Source: Xenorhabdus hominickii (GTDB taxonomy: Bacteria; Pseudomonadota; Gammaproteobacteria; Enterobacterales; Enterobacteriaceae). From it: a stretch of DNA of 64,000 bases. The notes beneath the pieces are model-generated. The model worked only from the letters and a program-made list of their open reading frames with translations. It did not search any database and had not been told where the DNA came from. Below, in pieces: positions 35,102-44,169 of the stretch (position 1 is its first letter; each line of letters starts with the position of its first letter). The translations under genes were made by a program, and so were the position numbers. The stretch covers positions 512,915 through 576,914 of the forward strand of contig NZ_NJAI01000001.1 of the NCBI RefSeq assembly GCF_002632725.1. The letters are read 5' to 3'.

Positions 35102-36535
35102 CTAGGACACTTTTATATTCTCAACTAATTCCCTTGAAAATTGCCAATCATACCGATCATAGAAGCGGTTAAGCGTGACAATAGAAGATCCTGAATAAAA
35201 CATTTCATACTGCAAATGCCTTGACGCAAATTCGGAACCAACCGAATCCCAAACGAGTTTCATAAGACGAACTTTTTCCACAGGGGAAAGAACAGAGGAG
35301 TATTGCGTTTTCTCAATCACACTTAAGATCTCATCATTCAATAAATCCTCTTCACTGGATGGCAGCATAATGACACCTCCCCCAGCCAAACGCCGTATCG
35401 TATCCATTATTTTTGGGTAAATAGACTGCGCAATAATCTGACAAGTATAGAGCAGAGTTTGATCAGGAATATAAAATCCATTATGCACATTTGGATTATG
35501 GATCAAGCTTCTAAAAAGCCCTTCAATATTCATTGCGTAACAAGCAAGTTCTGCAAGCGATTCTCTTACAGCAGGATATTTATCAACTCCATTTGCTTCG
35601 GTCATGGCTTGCGCCAACCCAGCAAGAAAATGCAATTTCACTGCGTAGCGAGCCATACTCTGAGTATCCATCAGAGCTTCAGCGCCAGTTGAATGAAATT
35701 GTCTGCGGCACATTTCTATATTTTCAAAAAGAAACACCCGTTCCCAAGGAACAAATACATCATCAAAATAGAGAACTGCGTCATTCTCATCAAATTGACA
35801 CGACAACGGATAATCTTTGTGATTTACATCTATGGCATAAGAACGCCGCGAAATAATTTTGATACCTTCAGCACTAAGTGGCATTGCAAAAGATAAAGCA
35901 TAACGCTCATCAGCACCCGGTTTTAGAGGATTATGCACCCCAACTAAAACTTCATCAGCCAATGGTGCTCCTGTGGCGAGCATTTTCGCCCCTCTGACCG
36001 TAATTCCCTGTGCATTCTTTCCAATCACCCCCAATGTGTGATAACGGTTTTTCGTGTGTTCACTTGGACTCTTTGAGCGATCTCCCTGTGGATTCACTAG
36101 CGCATAAGTCAGGTAGAGATCTTTCTCGCTCACATAATGAAAATAATTTCTCAGGGCATCCGCACGTTCTTGCGAATAGGCTTCAAACACTTCAATGTGA
36201 GTCATCATTCCAACTAAAGCGGATGAAACATGATCAGGACTTCGGCCTAACCAACCTGCCCCCAACCTAGCCCAATCATAAGAAGCCAAACCTCTTTCTA
36301 TTAGTTTCTGGCTTGTTGTAGGAAACATCCAATGCTTCCCGATTCGATTACCTGAAGCAGTCATAAACGTCATTTTATCAAAATGCGTGCTCTGATAATC
36401 ATATAAGACTGCAATCGATCTAATCGCATTTTTAAATGCAGGATGATCTACATGATGAGTGATTTTTTCTCCATTGATAAAAATAGTGCGTCCATCGCGA
36501 AGCTTCTCAATATATTGCTCTCCAGTTCTTATCAT
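35102..36535 (-). CDS. HpaB-family FADH2-dependent aromatic monooxygenase, copy 1
   Basis: This 477-residue protein belongs to the 4-hydroxyphenylacetate 3-hydroxylase family, the oxygenase half of two-component flavin systems that ortho-hydroxylate phenols. The N-terminal RTGEQYIEKLRDGR and the central NPQGDRSK with RGAKMLATGAPLADE are hallmarks. A C-terminal helical domain includes RLAGGGVIMLPSS. The substrate is unknown; no HpaC-type flavin reductase is adjacent. It is last in an operon, 35 bp after the next monooxygenase. A paralogue at 42666 has the same length and is clearly similar throughout. Confidence 0.88.
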   Translation of the reverse strand: MIRTGEQYIEKLRDGRTIFINGEKITHHVDHPAFKNAIRSIAVLYDYQSTHFDKMTFMTASGNRIGKHWMFPTTSQKLIERGLASYDWARLGAGWLGRSPDHVSSALVGMMTHIEVFEAYSQERADALRNYFHYVSEKDLYLTYALVNPQGDRSKSPSEHTKNRYHTLGVIGKNAQGITVRGAKMLATGAPLADEVLVGVHNPLKPGADERYALSFAMPLSAEGIKIISRRSYAIDVNHKDYPLSCQFDENDAVLYFDDVFVPWERVFLFENIEMCRRQFHSTGAEALMDTQSMARYAVKLHFLAGLAQAMTEANGVDKYPAVRESLAELACYAMNIEGLFRSLIHNPNVHNGFYIPDQTLLYTCQIIAQSIYPKIMDTIRRLAGGGVIMLPSSEEDLLNDEILSVIEKTQYSSVLSPVEKVRLMKLVWDSVGSEFASRHLQYEMFYSGSSIVTLNRFYDRYDWQFSRELVENIKVS

Positions 36536-36570
36536 CTTTTCTAAACTCCTATCCGCTCATACGGCTTGTT

Positions 36571-37800
36571 TTAAAGATCAAGAAAAGAAATTTTTCTATT
36601 CAGCAATGAACGCCCAACATACAAAGATAATTGTTCCTTCTGAGATCCAATATGACCACGGTACATTTGTGCATCATTAAAATATTGCAGAAGACGAGAT
36701 CCTTTTAATGCTGCTGATGTCCCCGCATTTCGAAAGAGAGTCTCAATACTTTCACTGGCTAAACGACCCGCCTGCTGTAGCTGTCCCCATAAACGTAAGT
36801 TTTCATCTACTGTTATAGGCAAACGATGCCGCTCCCAACGTTGGCACAATAAAGCATACTTATCTAATACATTAAATAAGATAGCTTCAGCTGAATCAGA
36901 AAGTAATGTTGCCAAACCTAATGTCTGAACGAATACCATTTCATTGGTATCACCCGGTTTTTCATATTTTCTGAACTCCTCAAGTGCCGCTTTACTCGCA
37001 CCAATAATAGGAACAAGCAAATTAGCGTGATAGGGAGCCATCAAATAACCTAAATACATAGGATTACGATGTATCCTTGTTCCTTCCGTACCATTATCAA
37101 CATTTTGATCCGCATAAAATGCACGAAAAGGAACTGTCATTCTCTCCGGTACAAACACCGAATCCAGACGAACACTATTAGAGCCACTCGCCCACATACC
37201 TAATGCTCTGTATTCTCCCCAATCATTTAATATTTCAAAATCTCGTCTGGGAATAATACAGTTTATAGAATACGGATTAGATTGTTTCGAATCACAAATA
37301 ACATTGAGAATGACATGGGTTGAATAAGTAATGCCACTACAGTAAGAAAAAAACCCATCGATAATATATCCTTGATCCACCTTTTTACACGTTCCAGCAG
37401 GAAATGCCTTATGTGCCGCAATAAACTGTTGGTTGTCATTAAAAAGCTCATCTTGGACATATTCAGGCCAATGTGACGCAAGTAAGAAAACGTGTGAAGC
37501 AGCTAAAGTCAGATTCCAGCCCAGAGAAGGATGCCCTTCTGATATCGCCAACATGACTCGATAATATTCAGCAAGAGAAAATTCAAAACCACCATATCTC
37601 TTAGGTTGCAATAAACGGTAAAATCCCTGTTTTAAAAATAATTCATGCAATTCCTGAGAATAAGTCCCTAATTTATTGTGTTCGTCTTGTTTTTCTCTGA
37701 GCAAAGTCCGCATATTCAATGCTATTTGATGAAAATGGGAAGCTGACTCCACTATTTCGCCACAGACTTCTCCTAATGCAACATACATCGTACTTTGCAT
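36571..37800 (-). CDS. Acyl-CoA-dehydrogenase-fold (class D) flavin monooxygenase
   Basis: This 409-residue protein has the acyl-CoA dehydrogenase fold: an N-terminal helical domain (LHELFLKQGFYRLLQPKRYGG), a mid beta domain (residues about 135-245) and a C-terminal four-helix domain with RNAGTSAALKGSRL. That C-terminal pattern and YGGFEFSLAEYYRVM suggest the class D group (HsaA, DszC, IifC indole oxygenase) rather than a true acyl-CoA dehydrogenase. The reaction is not known. The ATG has an AGAGGA box. It is 13 bp downstream of the PLP-lyase gene in the same operon. Confidence 0.8.
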   Translation of the reverse strand: MQSTMYVALGEVCGEIVESASHFHQIALNMRTLLREKQDEHNKLGTYSQELHELFLKQGFYRLLQPKRYGGFEFSLAEYYRVMLAISEGHPSLGWNLTLAASHVFLLASHWPEYVQDELFNDNQQFIAAHKAFPAGTCKKVDQGYIIDGFFSYCSGITYSTHVILNVICDSKQSNPYSINCIIPRRDFEILNDWGEYRALGMWASGSNSVRLDSVFVPERMTVPFRAFYADQNVDNGTEGTRIHRNPMYLGYLMAPYHANLLVPIIGASKAALEEFRKYEKPGDTNEMVFVQTLGLATLLSDSAEAILFNVLDKYALLCQRWERHRLPITVDENLRLWGQLQQAGRLASESIETLFRNAGTSAALKGSRLLQYFNDAQMYRGHIGSQKEQLSLYVGRSLLNRKISFLDL

Positions 37801-37813
37801 TTTTTATTCCTCT

Positions 37814-39214
37814 TCAACGTTCAATTTCCCTGAATCGAGCGGTAAATTGTCTTAATATTAGGGGTTCATACTCAAATTCTAACGGTTTTAGTGTGTCGGC
37901 TTTTTCAATAACGTCAATCAGTGACTTAGCAACATAACTCATATGATTATCTGTATAAGTTCGACGTGGGATAGTTAATCTCATTAATTCAAATAATGAA
38001 GGTTCCTGCTGCCCAGTAATGGGATTTCTTCCCATCATCAATGAACCTATTTCTGTTGCCCGCACTCCGCTTTCTAAATACAACGCATTACAAAGAACCT
38101 GAGCAGGGAAATTTTCCGGCTTTATATCAGGAAATATTTTACGTGCATCAACAAATACAGCATGTCCCCCAACAGGAGTTTGAATAGGAATACCTGCTTG
38201 TTGTAATTTATGCCCCAAATATTCAACTTGAGCGATCCGGCTACGTAAATGATCCTCATCCAGAGCTTCTCGCAACCCTATCGCCATCGCAGACATATCC
38301 CGACCCGCCAGTCCCCCGTATGTCACGAATCCTTCCATCGGAACACACCTTAGTTGTACCTGTCTGAACCAAGATTCATTATAACGAAAACAACATAAAC
38401 CACCAATATTTACCATACCGTCTTTCTTTGCAGACATGGTAAATATATCTGCTTCATTGAATATTTCTTTAACTATCTGAGAAATTGTTTCATTAAAAAA
38501 TGAACTTTCTCTTTGTTTAATGAAATAAGCATTTTCAGCGAAACGAGCAGCATCAATGATAACAGGAATACCTGCATCTCGGGCCATTTTTGCAGCGAGT
38601 CGAATATTTTCCATCGAAACTGGCTGTCCCCCTACACTATTACATGTAATAGTAATAACAATGGCGACAATGTTTTTTTGGTTATTTTTAATTTCATTTT
38701 CAAGTTCATTTAAATCAAAATTACCTTTCCAATCATCAGAAACATCTGTTTGTAAAGAAGAAGGACAAATTAAATTCTTAGCCCTAGCACCGGCTATCTC
38801 CACATGCGCTTTTGTCGTATCAAAATGGTGATTAGATAAAAACACAGGTTCAGATGCGCCTTTTTCTTTTGCCAATTCTACAAGGAATGGAAATAATATT
38901 TGTTCTGCTCCTCGCCCTTGATGTACTGGAATTGTGTATTGAAAACCAAATAAATCTTTTACGGTCTGTGACAACTGATAATAGCTTCTGCTACCTGCAT
39001 AAGATTCATCACCTAAAAACATGCCAGCCCATTGCCGATCACTCATAGCCCCTGTGCCGCTATCAGTAAGTAGATCAATAAATACTTCTTCTGACTTTAA
39101 CATAAATGGATTTAACCCGGCTTCCATCAATGCTTTTTGACGTTGGGCTCTGGTTGTCATTCTTATTGGTTCAACCATTTTAATACGCCAAGGTTCTGGT
39201 TCAGATCTAGACAT
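37814..39214 (-). CDS. Tryptophanase-like PLP beta-eliminating lyase
   Basis: This 466-residue protein belongs to the tryptophanase/tyrosine phenol-lyase family. PLP residues are present: HQGRGAEQ (phosphate loop), DAARFAEN, and the internal aldimine lysine in SAKKD (Lys264). Specificity positions favour tryptophanase: FDTT (Asp132) and EIGS (Ile389, where tyrosine phenol-lyase has Arg381). Yet the GGLAGRDM loop is phenol-lyase-like, and the residue equal to tryptophanase His463 / phenol-lyase Phe448 is Gln456. The second of two ATGs has AGGA at 8 nt. It likely cleaves or forms a tryptophan- or tyrosine-like amino acid; the substrate is uncertain. Confidence 0.85.
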   Translation of the reverse strand: MSRSEPEPWRIKMVEPIRMTTRAQRQKALMEAGLNPFMLKSEEVFIDLLTDSGTGAMSDRQWAGMFLGDESYAGSRSYYQLSQTVKDLFGFQYTIPVHQGRGAEQILFPFLVELAKEKGASEPVFLSNHHFDTTKAHVEIAGARAKNLICPSSLQTDVSDDWKGNFDLNELENEIKNNQKNIVAIVITITCNSVGGQPVSMENIRLAAKMARDAGIPVIIDAARFAENAYFIKQRESSFFNETISQIVKEIFNEADIFTMSAKKDGMVNIGGLCCFRYNESWFRQVQLRCVPMEGFVTYGGLAGRDMSAMAIGLREALDEDHLRSRIAQVEYLGHKLQQAGIPIQTPVGGHAVFVDARKIFPDIKPENFPAQVLCNALYLESGVRATEIGSLMMGRNPITGQQEPSLFELMRLTIPRRTYTDNHMSYVAKSLIDVIEKADTLKPLEFEYEPLILRQFTARFREIER

Positions 39215-39266
39215 AGCCATTTTCCTCTAGATGTCATTATTGTTATGGGATGCTATTCTATTGATA

Positions 39267-39962
39267 CTATAAATATGATTTCAGCACCGAGACTTGCTCA
39301 TCACTGAGATTGATTTTTTTATTTTTTTCCAAAAATTGCTTTATGACAGATAAACCTCGTTCGCCATACTTATGAAGATACTCATTGACATATTCTGTGG
39401 AATTTGAAAGAAATGCTATATCAAATTCCAACATTTCTCTGACAACCAATAATGGGATAGGCGAATGTAACGGTTGAAAATGAGAATTCCGTAACCCTAT
39501 TTTTTGGCAAGAGCTAAAAAACTCGCCCAACATTAATCCCTCATGTAAAAATATTGGTTTCATTTCATGATGCAAACGAGCAATTTCTTCTTCAGGATAA
39601 ATATCATCCCACACACTAACAATCGTCTTAAATTGTTTCTCTTCTCCATGCTGAGGCTCCAGCTCATGAAATAAATGAGAAAGATGAATAATATCTTTTT
39701 TTATTTCTTCCTCTGTCCGTCCTTTAGTTTTTATTTCTGTAAGCCAAAAAGTTTCTTTTTTCATAGAAATAGGTGAATAAGGACAAACAACACCCGACCT
39801 TCCTAAATTAGGATGTGGATTACATAAATAATCCATACACCACTGGACTATTGTCTTCAATGAGTCTGAACTTAATTCATTAGATGATAATACCTCTGAT
39901 ATCGGAACAATTTTTGGATAACTAGATGATTGATTTAATACTGGAGTCAAATTAGTCGTCAT
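39267..39962 (-). CDS. DUF6875-like protein of unknown function
   Basis: This soluble 231-residue protein has no signal or membrane segment. The readable block HPNLGRSGVVCPYSP (about residues 49-63), holding a Cys, suggests the DUF6875 family, whose function I do not know. A second conserved stretch is PLLVVREMLEFDIAFL near the C-terminus. It sits between the exporter (42 bp) and the PLP lyase (52 bp) in the operon. A decayed C-terminal copy lies upstream of the second HpaB gene at 44170-44259, so this protein travels with the HpaB enzymes. Confidence 0.6.
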   Translation of the reverse strand: MTTNLTPVLNQSSSYPKIVPISEVLSSNELSSDSLKTIVQWCMDYLCNPHPNLGRSGVVCPYSPISMKKETFWLTEIKTKGRTEEEIKKDIIHLSHLFHELEPQHGEEKQFKTIVSVWDDIYPEEEIARLHHEMKPIFLHEGLMLGEFFSSCQKIGLRNSHFQPLHSPIPLLVVREMLEFDIAFLSNSTEYVNEYLHKYGERGLSVIKQFLEKNKKINLSDEQVSVLKSYL

Positions 39963-40004
39963 GGTAAATCCTCCAAGCTAAATTATTATCAGTCTATATA
40001 TTTT

Positions 40005-41516
40005 TTAATTAGGATTGACCATTACTCGTTCATTTCTCAAAGTGAAAAAACATATCACAGTAGCTAATAATGTTATTCCCATCAAGGTATAGGTCAATAT
40101 ACTAAACGCCCCGCTATAAATGGTCATCAATTCTTGCTCCGATAAGATAACAAATAAACCTTTGGCACTTTCAAAATTACCTGTTGTCAGATTATTCGCT
40201 GCCTCCGAGATCACACTCGACGATTGTTGAGAAACCTGTCGCAAATCCATATGCAAAAGCGAATTCAGCATAGCTAATGCTCCCGCTACACAGATAGCTT
40301 CACCACAAGCCCGCATGGTGGTAAAGATACCCGTCGCCATACCGGCTCGTTCAATCGGAACAACGCGGATTGAAAGATCATCCATTAATCCCCAAGGGAA
40401 GCCGGTTCCAACACCAATCAGCAACAATGGGATCATTAACGTTGTCGGCGCGGTTCCAACAGGCATATTTGAAAGCCATGCCAACCCAATGGCTGCACAC
40501 AATAAGCCCATACAAGAAAGTATTGGTGATGAAATCCAACGGGTCAGTAATGCCGCCAGGAAAGGAATAAAAAGCATTGGAGCTGACAGTGCAATCATCA
40601 TCTCTCCCGCTTCAATTGCGCTGTAACCTTCAATACCAATCAGGCGGATCGGGAACAATATCAGTAAAACAATAAAACAGACTGCAGTTGCCAGTGGTAA
40701 AAATTGCACTCCAATAAATTTTTTGAACCTAAAAAGGGAAATATCCAACATTGGACGACTATGAGTCAGCTCACAGGTAATGAAAACAGCCAACATCAAT
40801 ACGGCTGAACCAAGAAGTAAGATGACTGGGAGGCTGCTTATGCCGCTCTGTGGGATCTGCATGATGCCGAATGTCAGTAGGACTAAAAATGCCGTAAAAC
40901 TGAACAAGCCTTTAATATCGAGTTTAGCCGCATCAGGATCTCGTGATTCGCGCATGTGCAAACCACCAATTATCAATGCGATACCACCGAACACGGCCCC
41001 CAATAGAAAGACCGAACGCCAGCCTAACGTCTCGACTAAAGCACCTGATATCACGGGGCCAAATGCCAGTCCAACACCAAAAGCCGTTCCCAATAAGCCG
41101 AATGCTTTTGTTCTCCCTCTACCTTCAAATTCTTGAGCCAAGGAAGCATTTCCCCCCGCCATCGTTAAAGCCGCAAAAAAACCTTGAATACCACGGACTA
41201 AATCAAGAAAAATCACATCATTGGCTACACTAACGATGAGAGAGAATAGCGTGAATCCAGCTATGCCAATCACAAACATCTTCTTACGTCCATACTGATC
41301 AGCCAACGCTCCTGCAGCCATCACGATACTACCAAAACTTAACGCAAACGCATTGATGACCCAAGATAACGCAATCCCACTGCCTCCCAACTCAGCTTGG
41401 ATCGCGGGTAAAGCCACTGCCGGGCCAGTATATTCCAAAGGCAAAATCAGCCCCGCCATACAAACCGCTATTAAAACCCAATAGCGCCCCCATGACTTTT
41501 TCTCCATCATCTGCAT
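40005..41516 (-). CDS. MFS drug:H+ antiporter, DHA2 (14-TM, EmrB/QacA-like)
   Basis: This 503-residue inner-membrane exporter begins at ATG 41516, which has GGAG 8 nt upstream; a GTG 11 codons earlier is less likely. It has about 14 hydrophobic segments. The motif-A-like loop GALADQYGRKKMF lies between TM2 and TM3 and the antiporter motif C region ALVETLGWRSVF lies later. As first gene of the five-gene operon and divergent from the LysR gene, it probably exports the operon's product. The substrate is unknown. Confidence 0.88.
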   Translation of the reverse strand: MQMMEKKSWGRYWVLIAVCMAGLILPLEYTGPAVALPAIQAELGGSGIALSWVINAFALSFGSIVMAAGALADQYGRKKMFVIGIAGFTLFSLIVSVANDVIFLDLVRGIQGFFAALTMAGGNASLAQEFEGRGRTKAFGLLGTAFGVGLAFGPVISGALVETLGWRSVFLLGAVFGGIALIIGGLHMRESRDPDAAKLDIKGLFSFTAFLVLLTFGIMQIPQSGISSLPVILLLGSAVLMLAVFITCELTHSRPMLDISLFRFKKFIGVQFLPLATAVCFIVLLILFPIRLIGIEGYSAIEAGEMMIALSAPMLFIPFLAALLTRWISSPILSCMGLLCAAIGLAWLSNMPVGTAPTTLMIPLLLIGVGTGFPWGLMDDLSIRVVPIERAGMATGIFTTMRACGEAICVAGALAMLNSLLHMDLRQVSQQSSSVISEAANNLTTGNFESAKGLFVILSEQELMTIYSGAFSILTYTLMGITLLATVICFFTLRNERVMVNPN

Positions 41517-41561
41517 GCTATGTTCTCCACAATGTCTCTCAAGAAACACTTCTAGATAGTT

Positions 41562-41596
41562 TGATTTTACTTATGTAAAATCAGCAATAATATTGC
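41562..41596. promoter_or_regulatory. Palindromic operator between LysR gene and the five-gene operon
   Basis: A perfect 9-bp inverted repeat TGATTTTAC-TTAT-GTAAAATCA (41562-41583) contains the T-N11-A pattern of LysR-type binding sites. A second perfect palindrome GCAATAATATTGC (41584-41596) abuts it. Both lie in the 111-bp divergent promoter region. Confidence 0.65.
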
Positions 41597-41627
41597 TATA
41601 TACTCAAATATAAATTGTGGAAATAGC

Positions 41628-42521
41628 ATGAATCACGATCTGACACTCTGGCAGCTCTTTATTCGTATTGTCGAAAGAGGTAGCCTGACAAAAGCGGCAA
41701 AAGACTTACGATTGGATCCCTCGGTTGCCAGTCGGCGTTTGGCTGCCCTTGAGCATCAACTCAAAGTTCAGCTAATCAATCGTTCAACGAGAAAACTTAG
41801 TCTGACAGCAGCCGGAGCCTTGGCATATGAACAGATGCGCCCGTTATTGGATGAAATGAATGGCATATTGGGTGATATCAGCAATAATTCATTGACTGGA
41901 AAAATCAAAATTACTGCTCCTGTAAATTTTGGAGAACACTACGTCACACAATGGCTGACTCTTTTTCAACATCAACACCCTGATATCACATTTGACTTAA
42001 TTCTTTCGGACAAATGCTTAGAACTCCGGCAAGAAGGAATTGACCTTGCCATTCGTATCGGAGAGTTACCCGCATCAGCTCTTATTGCCAAAAAGTTGGG
42101 CAACATGTCTGGTGTATTATGTGCCAGCCCTGAATATTTAGTGAAATATGGAACACCAGAGCATCCACAAGATTTAATGAATCACAAATCGATCATTTAT
42201 TCACTGCATCAAAATCCCCATCCGACACGTTTACAACTATCCCGAAATAGCCTAAAAGAGCAGGTCGAGTTATCCGGAAATTTCTACCTGAATAATGTGG
42301 GAGCGATTTACCATGCGGTGTGTAACGGTGCTGGTATTCATGCGGGCCCAACATGGTTATTCAATGAAGCCATTTACAATGGAGCATTAGTTAGATTACT
42401 GCCCGATTGGGATCTACCGACACTGCCTGTTCACCTTCTAAGAATACAGAGCCGTTACATCCCCAGCCGGGTATCCGCATTGAGTGATTGGATTGTCAGA
42501 TGTTGGCAGGATATTGAATGA
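41628..42521 (+). CDS. LysR-family transcriptional regulator
   Basis: This 297-residue protein has the N-terminal winged helix of the CrgA-like subgroup: LWQLFIRIVERGSLTKAAKDL, then SVASRRLAALEHQL. A C-terminal periplasmic-binding-like effector domain (about 90-295) follows. It is divergent from the exporter gene, with two adjacent palindromes between them, the classic layout for a LysR protein controlling its neighbour. The effector may be the operon's aromatic substrate or product; that is inference. Confidence 0.9.
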   Translation: MNHDLTLWQLFIRIVERGSLTKAAKDLRLDPSVASRRLAALEHQLKVQLINRSTRKLSLTAAGALAYEQMRPLLDEMNGILGDISNNSLTGKIKITAPVNFGEHYVTQWLTLFQHQHPDITFDLILSDKCLELRQEGIDLAIRIGELPASALIAKKLGNMSGVLCASPEYLVKYGTPEHPQDLMNHKSIIYSLHQNPHPTRLQLSRNSLKEQVELSGNFYLNNVGAIYHAVCNGAGIHAGPTWLFNEAIYNGALVRLLPDWDLPTLPVHLLRIQSRYIPSRVSALSDWIVRCWQDIE

Positions 42522-42555
42522 TTACACAACTGAGCGCATTCTCATGTGGGACGGT

Positions 42556-42616
42556 GATTAACCTTATGTTTTGATTATCACATTTACAAAGCGATGATTG
42601 AGATATAAGGTTAATC
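42556..42616. repeat. 12-bp inverted repeat with 37-nt spacer
   Basis: GATTAACCTTAT (42556-42567) is perfectly repeated in reverse as ATAAGGTTAATC (42605-42616), in the gap between the convergent lysR and hpaB-2 genes. It could be a long-loop terminator. It has no U-tract. Confidence 0.5.
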
Positions 42617-42665
42617 GTGAAAAAACATAGTACAGGTATAGGGTGAAAGTTAACGGATTCTTTCG

Positions 42666-44099
42666 CTAAAATCCTTTGATCTTATCAACCAATTCTTTCG
42701 ATGATCCCCAATCGTATTGCTTGTAAAGCTGCCCCAACGTCTGATAAGAAGCCCCGGCATAGAACAATTCATATTGATGATGCCTTGAAGCAAATTCCGA
42801 TCCCACAGCATCCCATACCAACTTCATCAACCGAACTCTTTCGACAGGAGAAGCAACAGAGGAATACTGTGTTTTCTCAATGATGCTCAGGATTTCGTCA
42901 TTTTCTAAATCCGCCTCACTTGATGGCAGCATCAAAATACCTCCGCCTGCCAATTTTCTTATCGTCTCTAAAACCTTTGGATAGATTGACTGCGAGATAA
43001 CCCGATAAGTACAAAGTTGGGTTTTATCAGGTATATACCATCCGTTATAAACTTTTGGGCAATGGAGCACACTATTAAACAGCCCCTCAATATTCATCGC
43101 ATAGCAAGCTAACTGAGCAAGTGATTCTTTCACTGCCGGATACTGGCAAACTCCATTTGTTTCAGTCATAACCTGAGCCAAGCCAGCCAAAAAGTGTAAT
43201 TTCACCGCGTAACGAGCTAGACTTTGAACATCCATCATAACTTCTGTCGCAGTGGATTCCATCTGCTTAAAGCACATCTCAATGTCTTCAAAGATAAACA
43301 CCCGCTCCCAAGGAACGAGAACATCATCAAAATAGAGCATTGAGTCATTTTCATCAAACTGGGATGACAGTGGATAATCCTTTGAATTAGCTCCTAATTC
43401 GTAAGAGCGCCTTGAAATGATTTTGATGCCTTTCGTGCTAAGTGGCATAGCGAAAGAGAGTGCATACCGTTCATCAACGCCCTGTTGAAGCGGCTTATAT
43501 GAACCGACCAAAACTTCATCGGCCAATGCGGCCCCCGTAGATAACATTTTTGCTCCTCTGACAATAATGCCCTTCGCATTTTTTTCCACCACACCCAAAG
43601 TGTGATAGATATTTTTCGTATGCTCACCGGGTGTTTTTGAGCGGTCACCTTGCGGGTTAATCAATGCATAAGTCAGATAGAGATCTTTTTCACTCACATA
43701 AGCAAAGTAATTTCGTAACGCATCAGCTCGTTCTTGCGAGTAAGATTCAAATAAATCAATATGCGTTATCATGCCAACCAGCGCCGAGGCAACATAATCA
43801 GGGCTTCTTCCCAGCCAACCGACTGTCTGTTTAGCCCATTCATATGACATATGACCACGTGCAATCAGCTTTTCAGGCGTAGAGGGCAACTGCCAATACA
43901 GGCTCTTTTGCTCTCCGGCTTCTGTCCTAAAAGCCATTTCTTCGGCATGTTCAACTTTATAATCATATAGCTTTGCAACAGACCTGATAGCATTCCTGAA
44001 CGCAGGATGATCTACATGATTAGTAACCTTTTCTCCGTTAATAAAAATGGTTCGTCCGTCACGTAGATCATCCAGATATCTTTCTCCGGTTCTTATCAT
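42666..44099 (-). CDS. HpaB-family FADH2-dependent aromatic monooxygenase, copy 2
   Basis: This 477-residue paralogue of the 35102 gene is collinear with it end to end: RTGERYLDDLRDGR, then NPQGDRSK, RGAKMLSTGAALADE and RKLAGGGILMLPSS. The expected role is reduced-flavin-dependent hydroxylation of an aromatic ring; the substrate is unknown and no reductase lies nearby. Unlike copy 1 it stands alone. The only remnant of a partner is a DUF6875-like gene tail just upstream, so it looks like the survivor of a duplicated operon. Confidence 0.87.
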   Translation of the reverse strand: MIRTGERYLDDLRDGRTIFINGEKVTNHVDHPAFRNAIRSVAKLYDYKVEHAEEMAFRTEAGEQKSLYWQLPSTPEKLIARGHMSYEWAKQTVGWLGRSPDYVASALVGMITHIDLFESYSQERADALRNYFAYVSEKDLYLTYALINPQGDRSKTPGEHTKNIYHTLGVVEKNAKGIIVRGAKMLSTGAALADEVLVGSYKPLQQGVDERYALSFAMPLSTKGIKIISRRSYELGANSKDYPLSSQFDENDSMLYFDDVLVPWERVFIFEDIEMCFKQMESTATEVMMDVQSLARYAVKLHFLAGLAQVMTETNGVCQYPAVKESLAQLACYAMNIEGLFNSVLHCPKVYNGWYIPDKTQLCTYRVISQSIYPKVLETIRKLAGGGILMLPSSEADLENDEILSIIEKTQYSSVASPVERVRLMKLVWDAVGSEFASRHHQYELFYAGASYQTLGQLYKQYDWGSSKELVDKIKGF

Positions 44100-44169
44100 C
44101 TTTTCTACACTCCTATCGCTAACAACGATTGGGGGACATAACCTTCTCAGAGCAACAAAAAATTACTTT

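Noticed and set aside
37814..39214. Straight annotation of the PLP enzyme as tyrosine phenol-lyase
   Set aside because: The diagnostic Arg381 is replaced by Ile, and Asp replaces the phenol-lyase Thr124. It is called tryptophanase-like with uncertain substrate.
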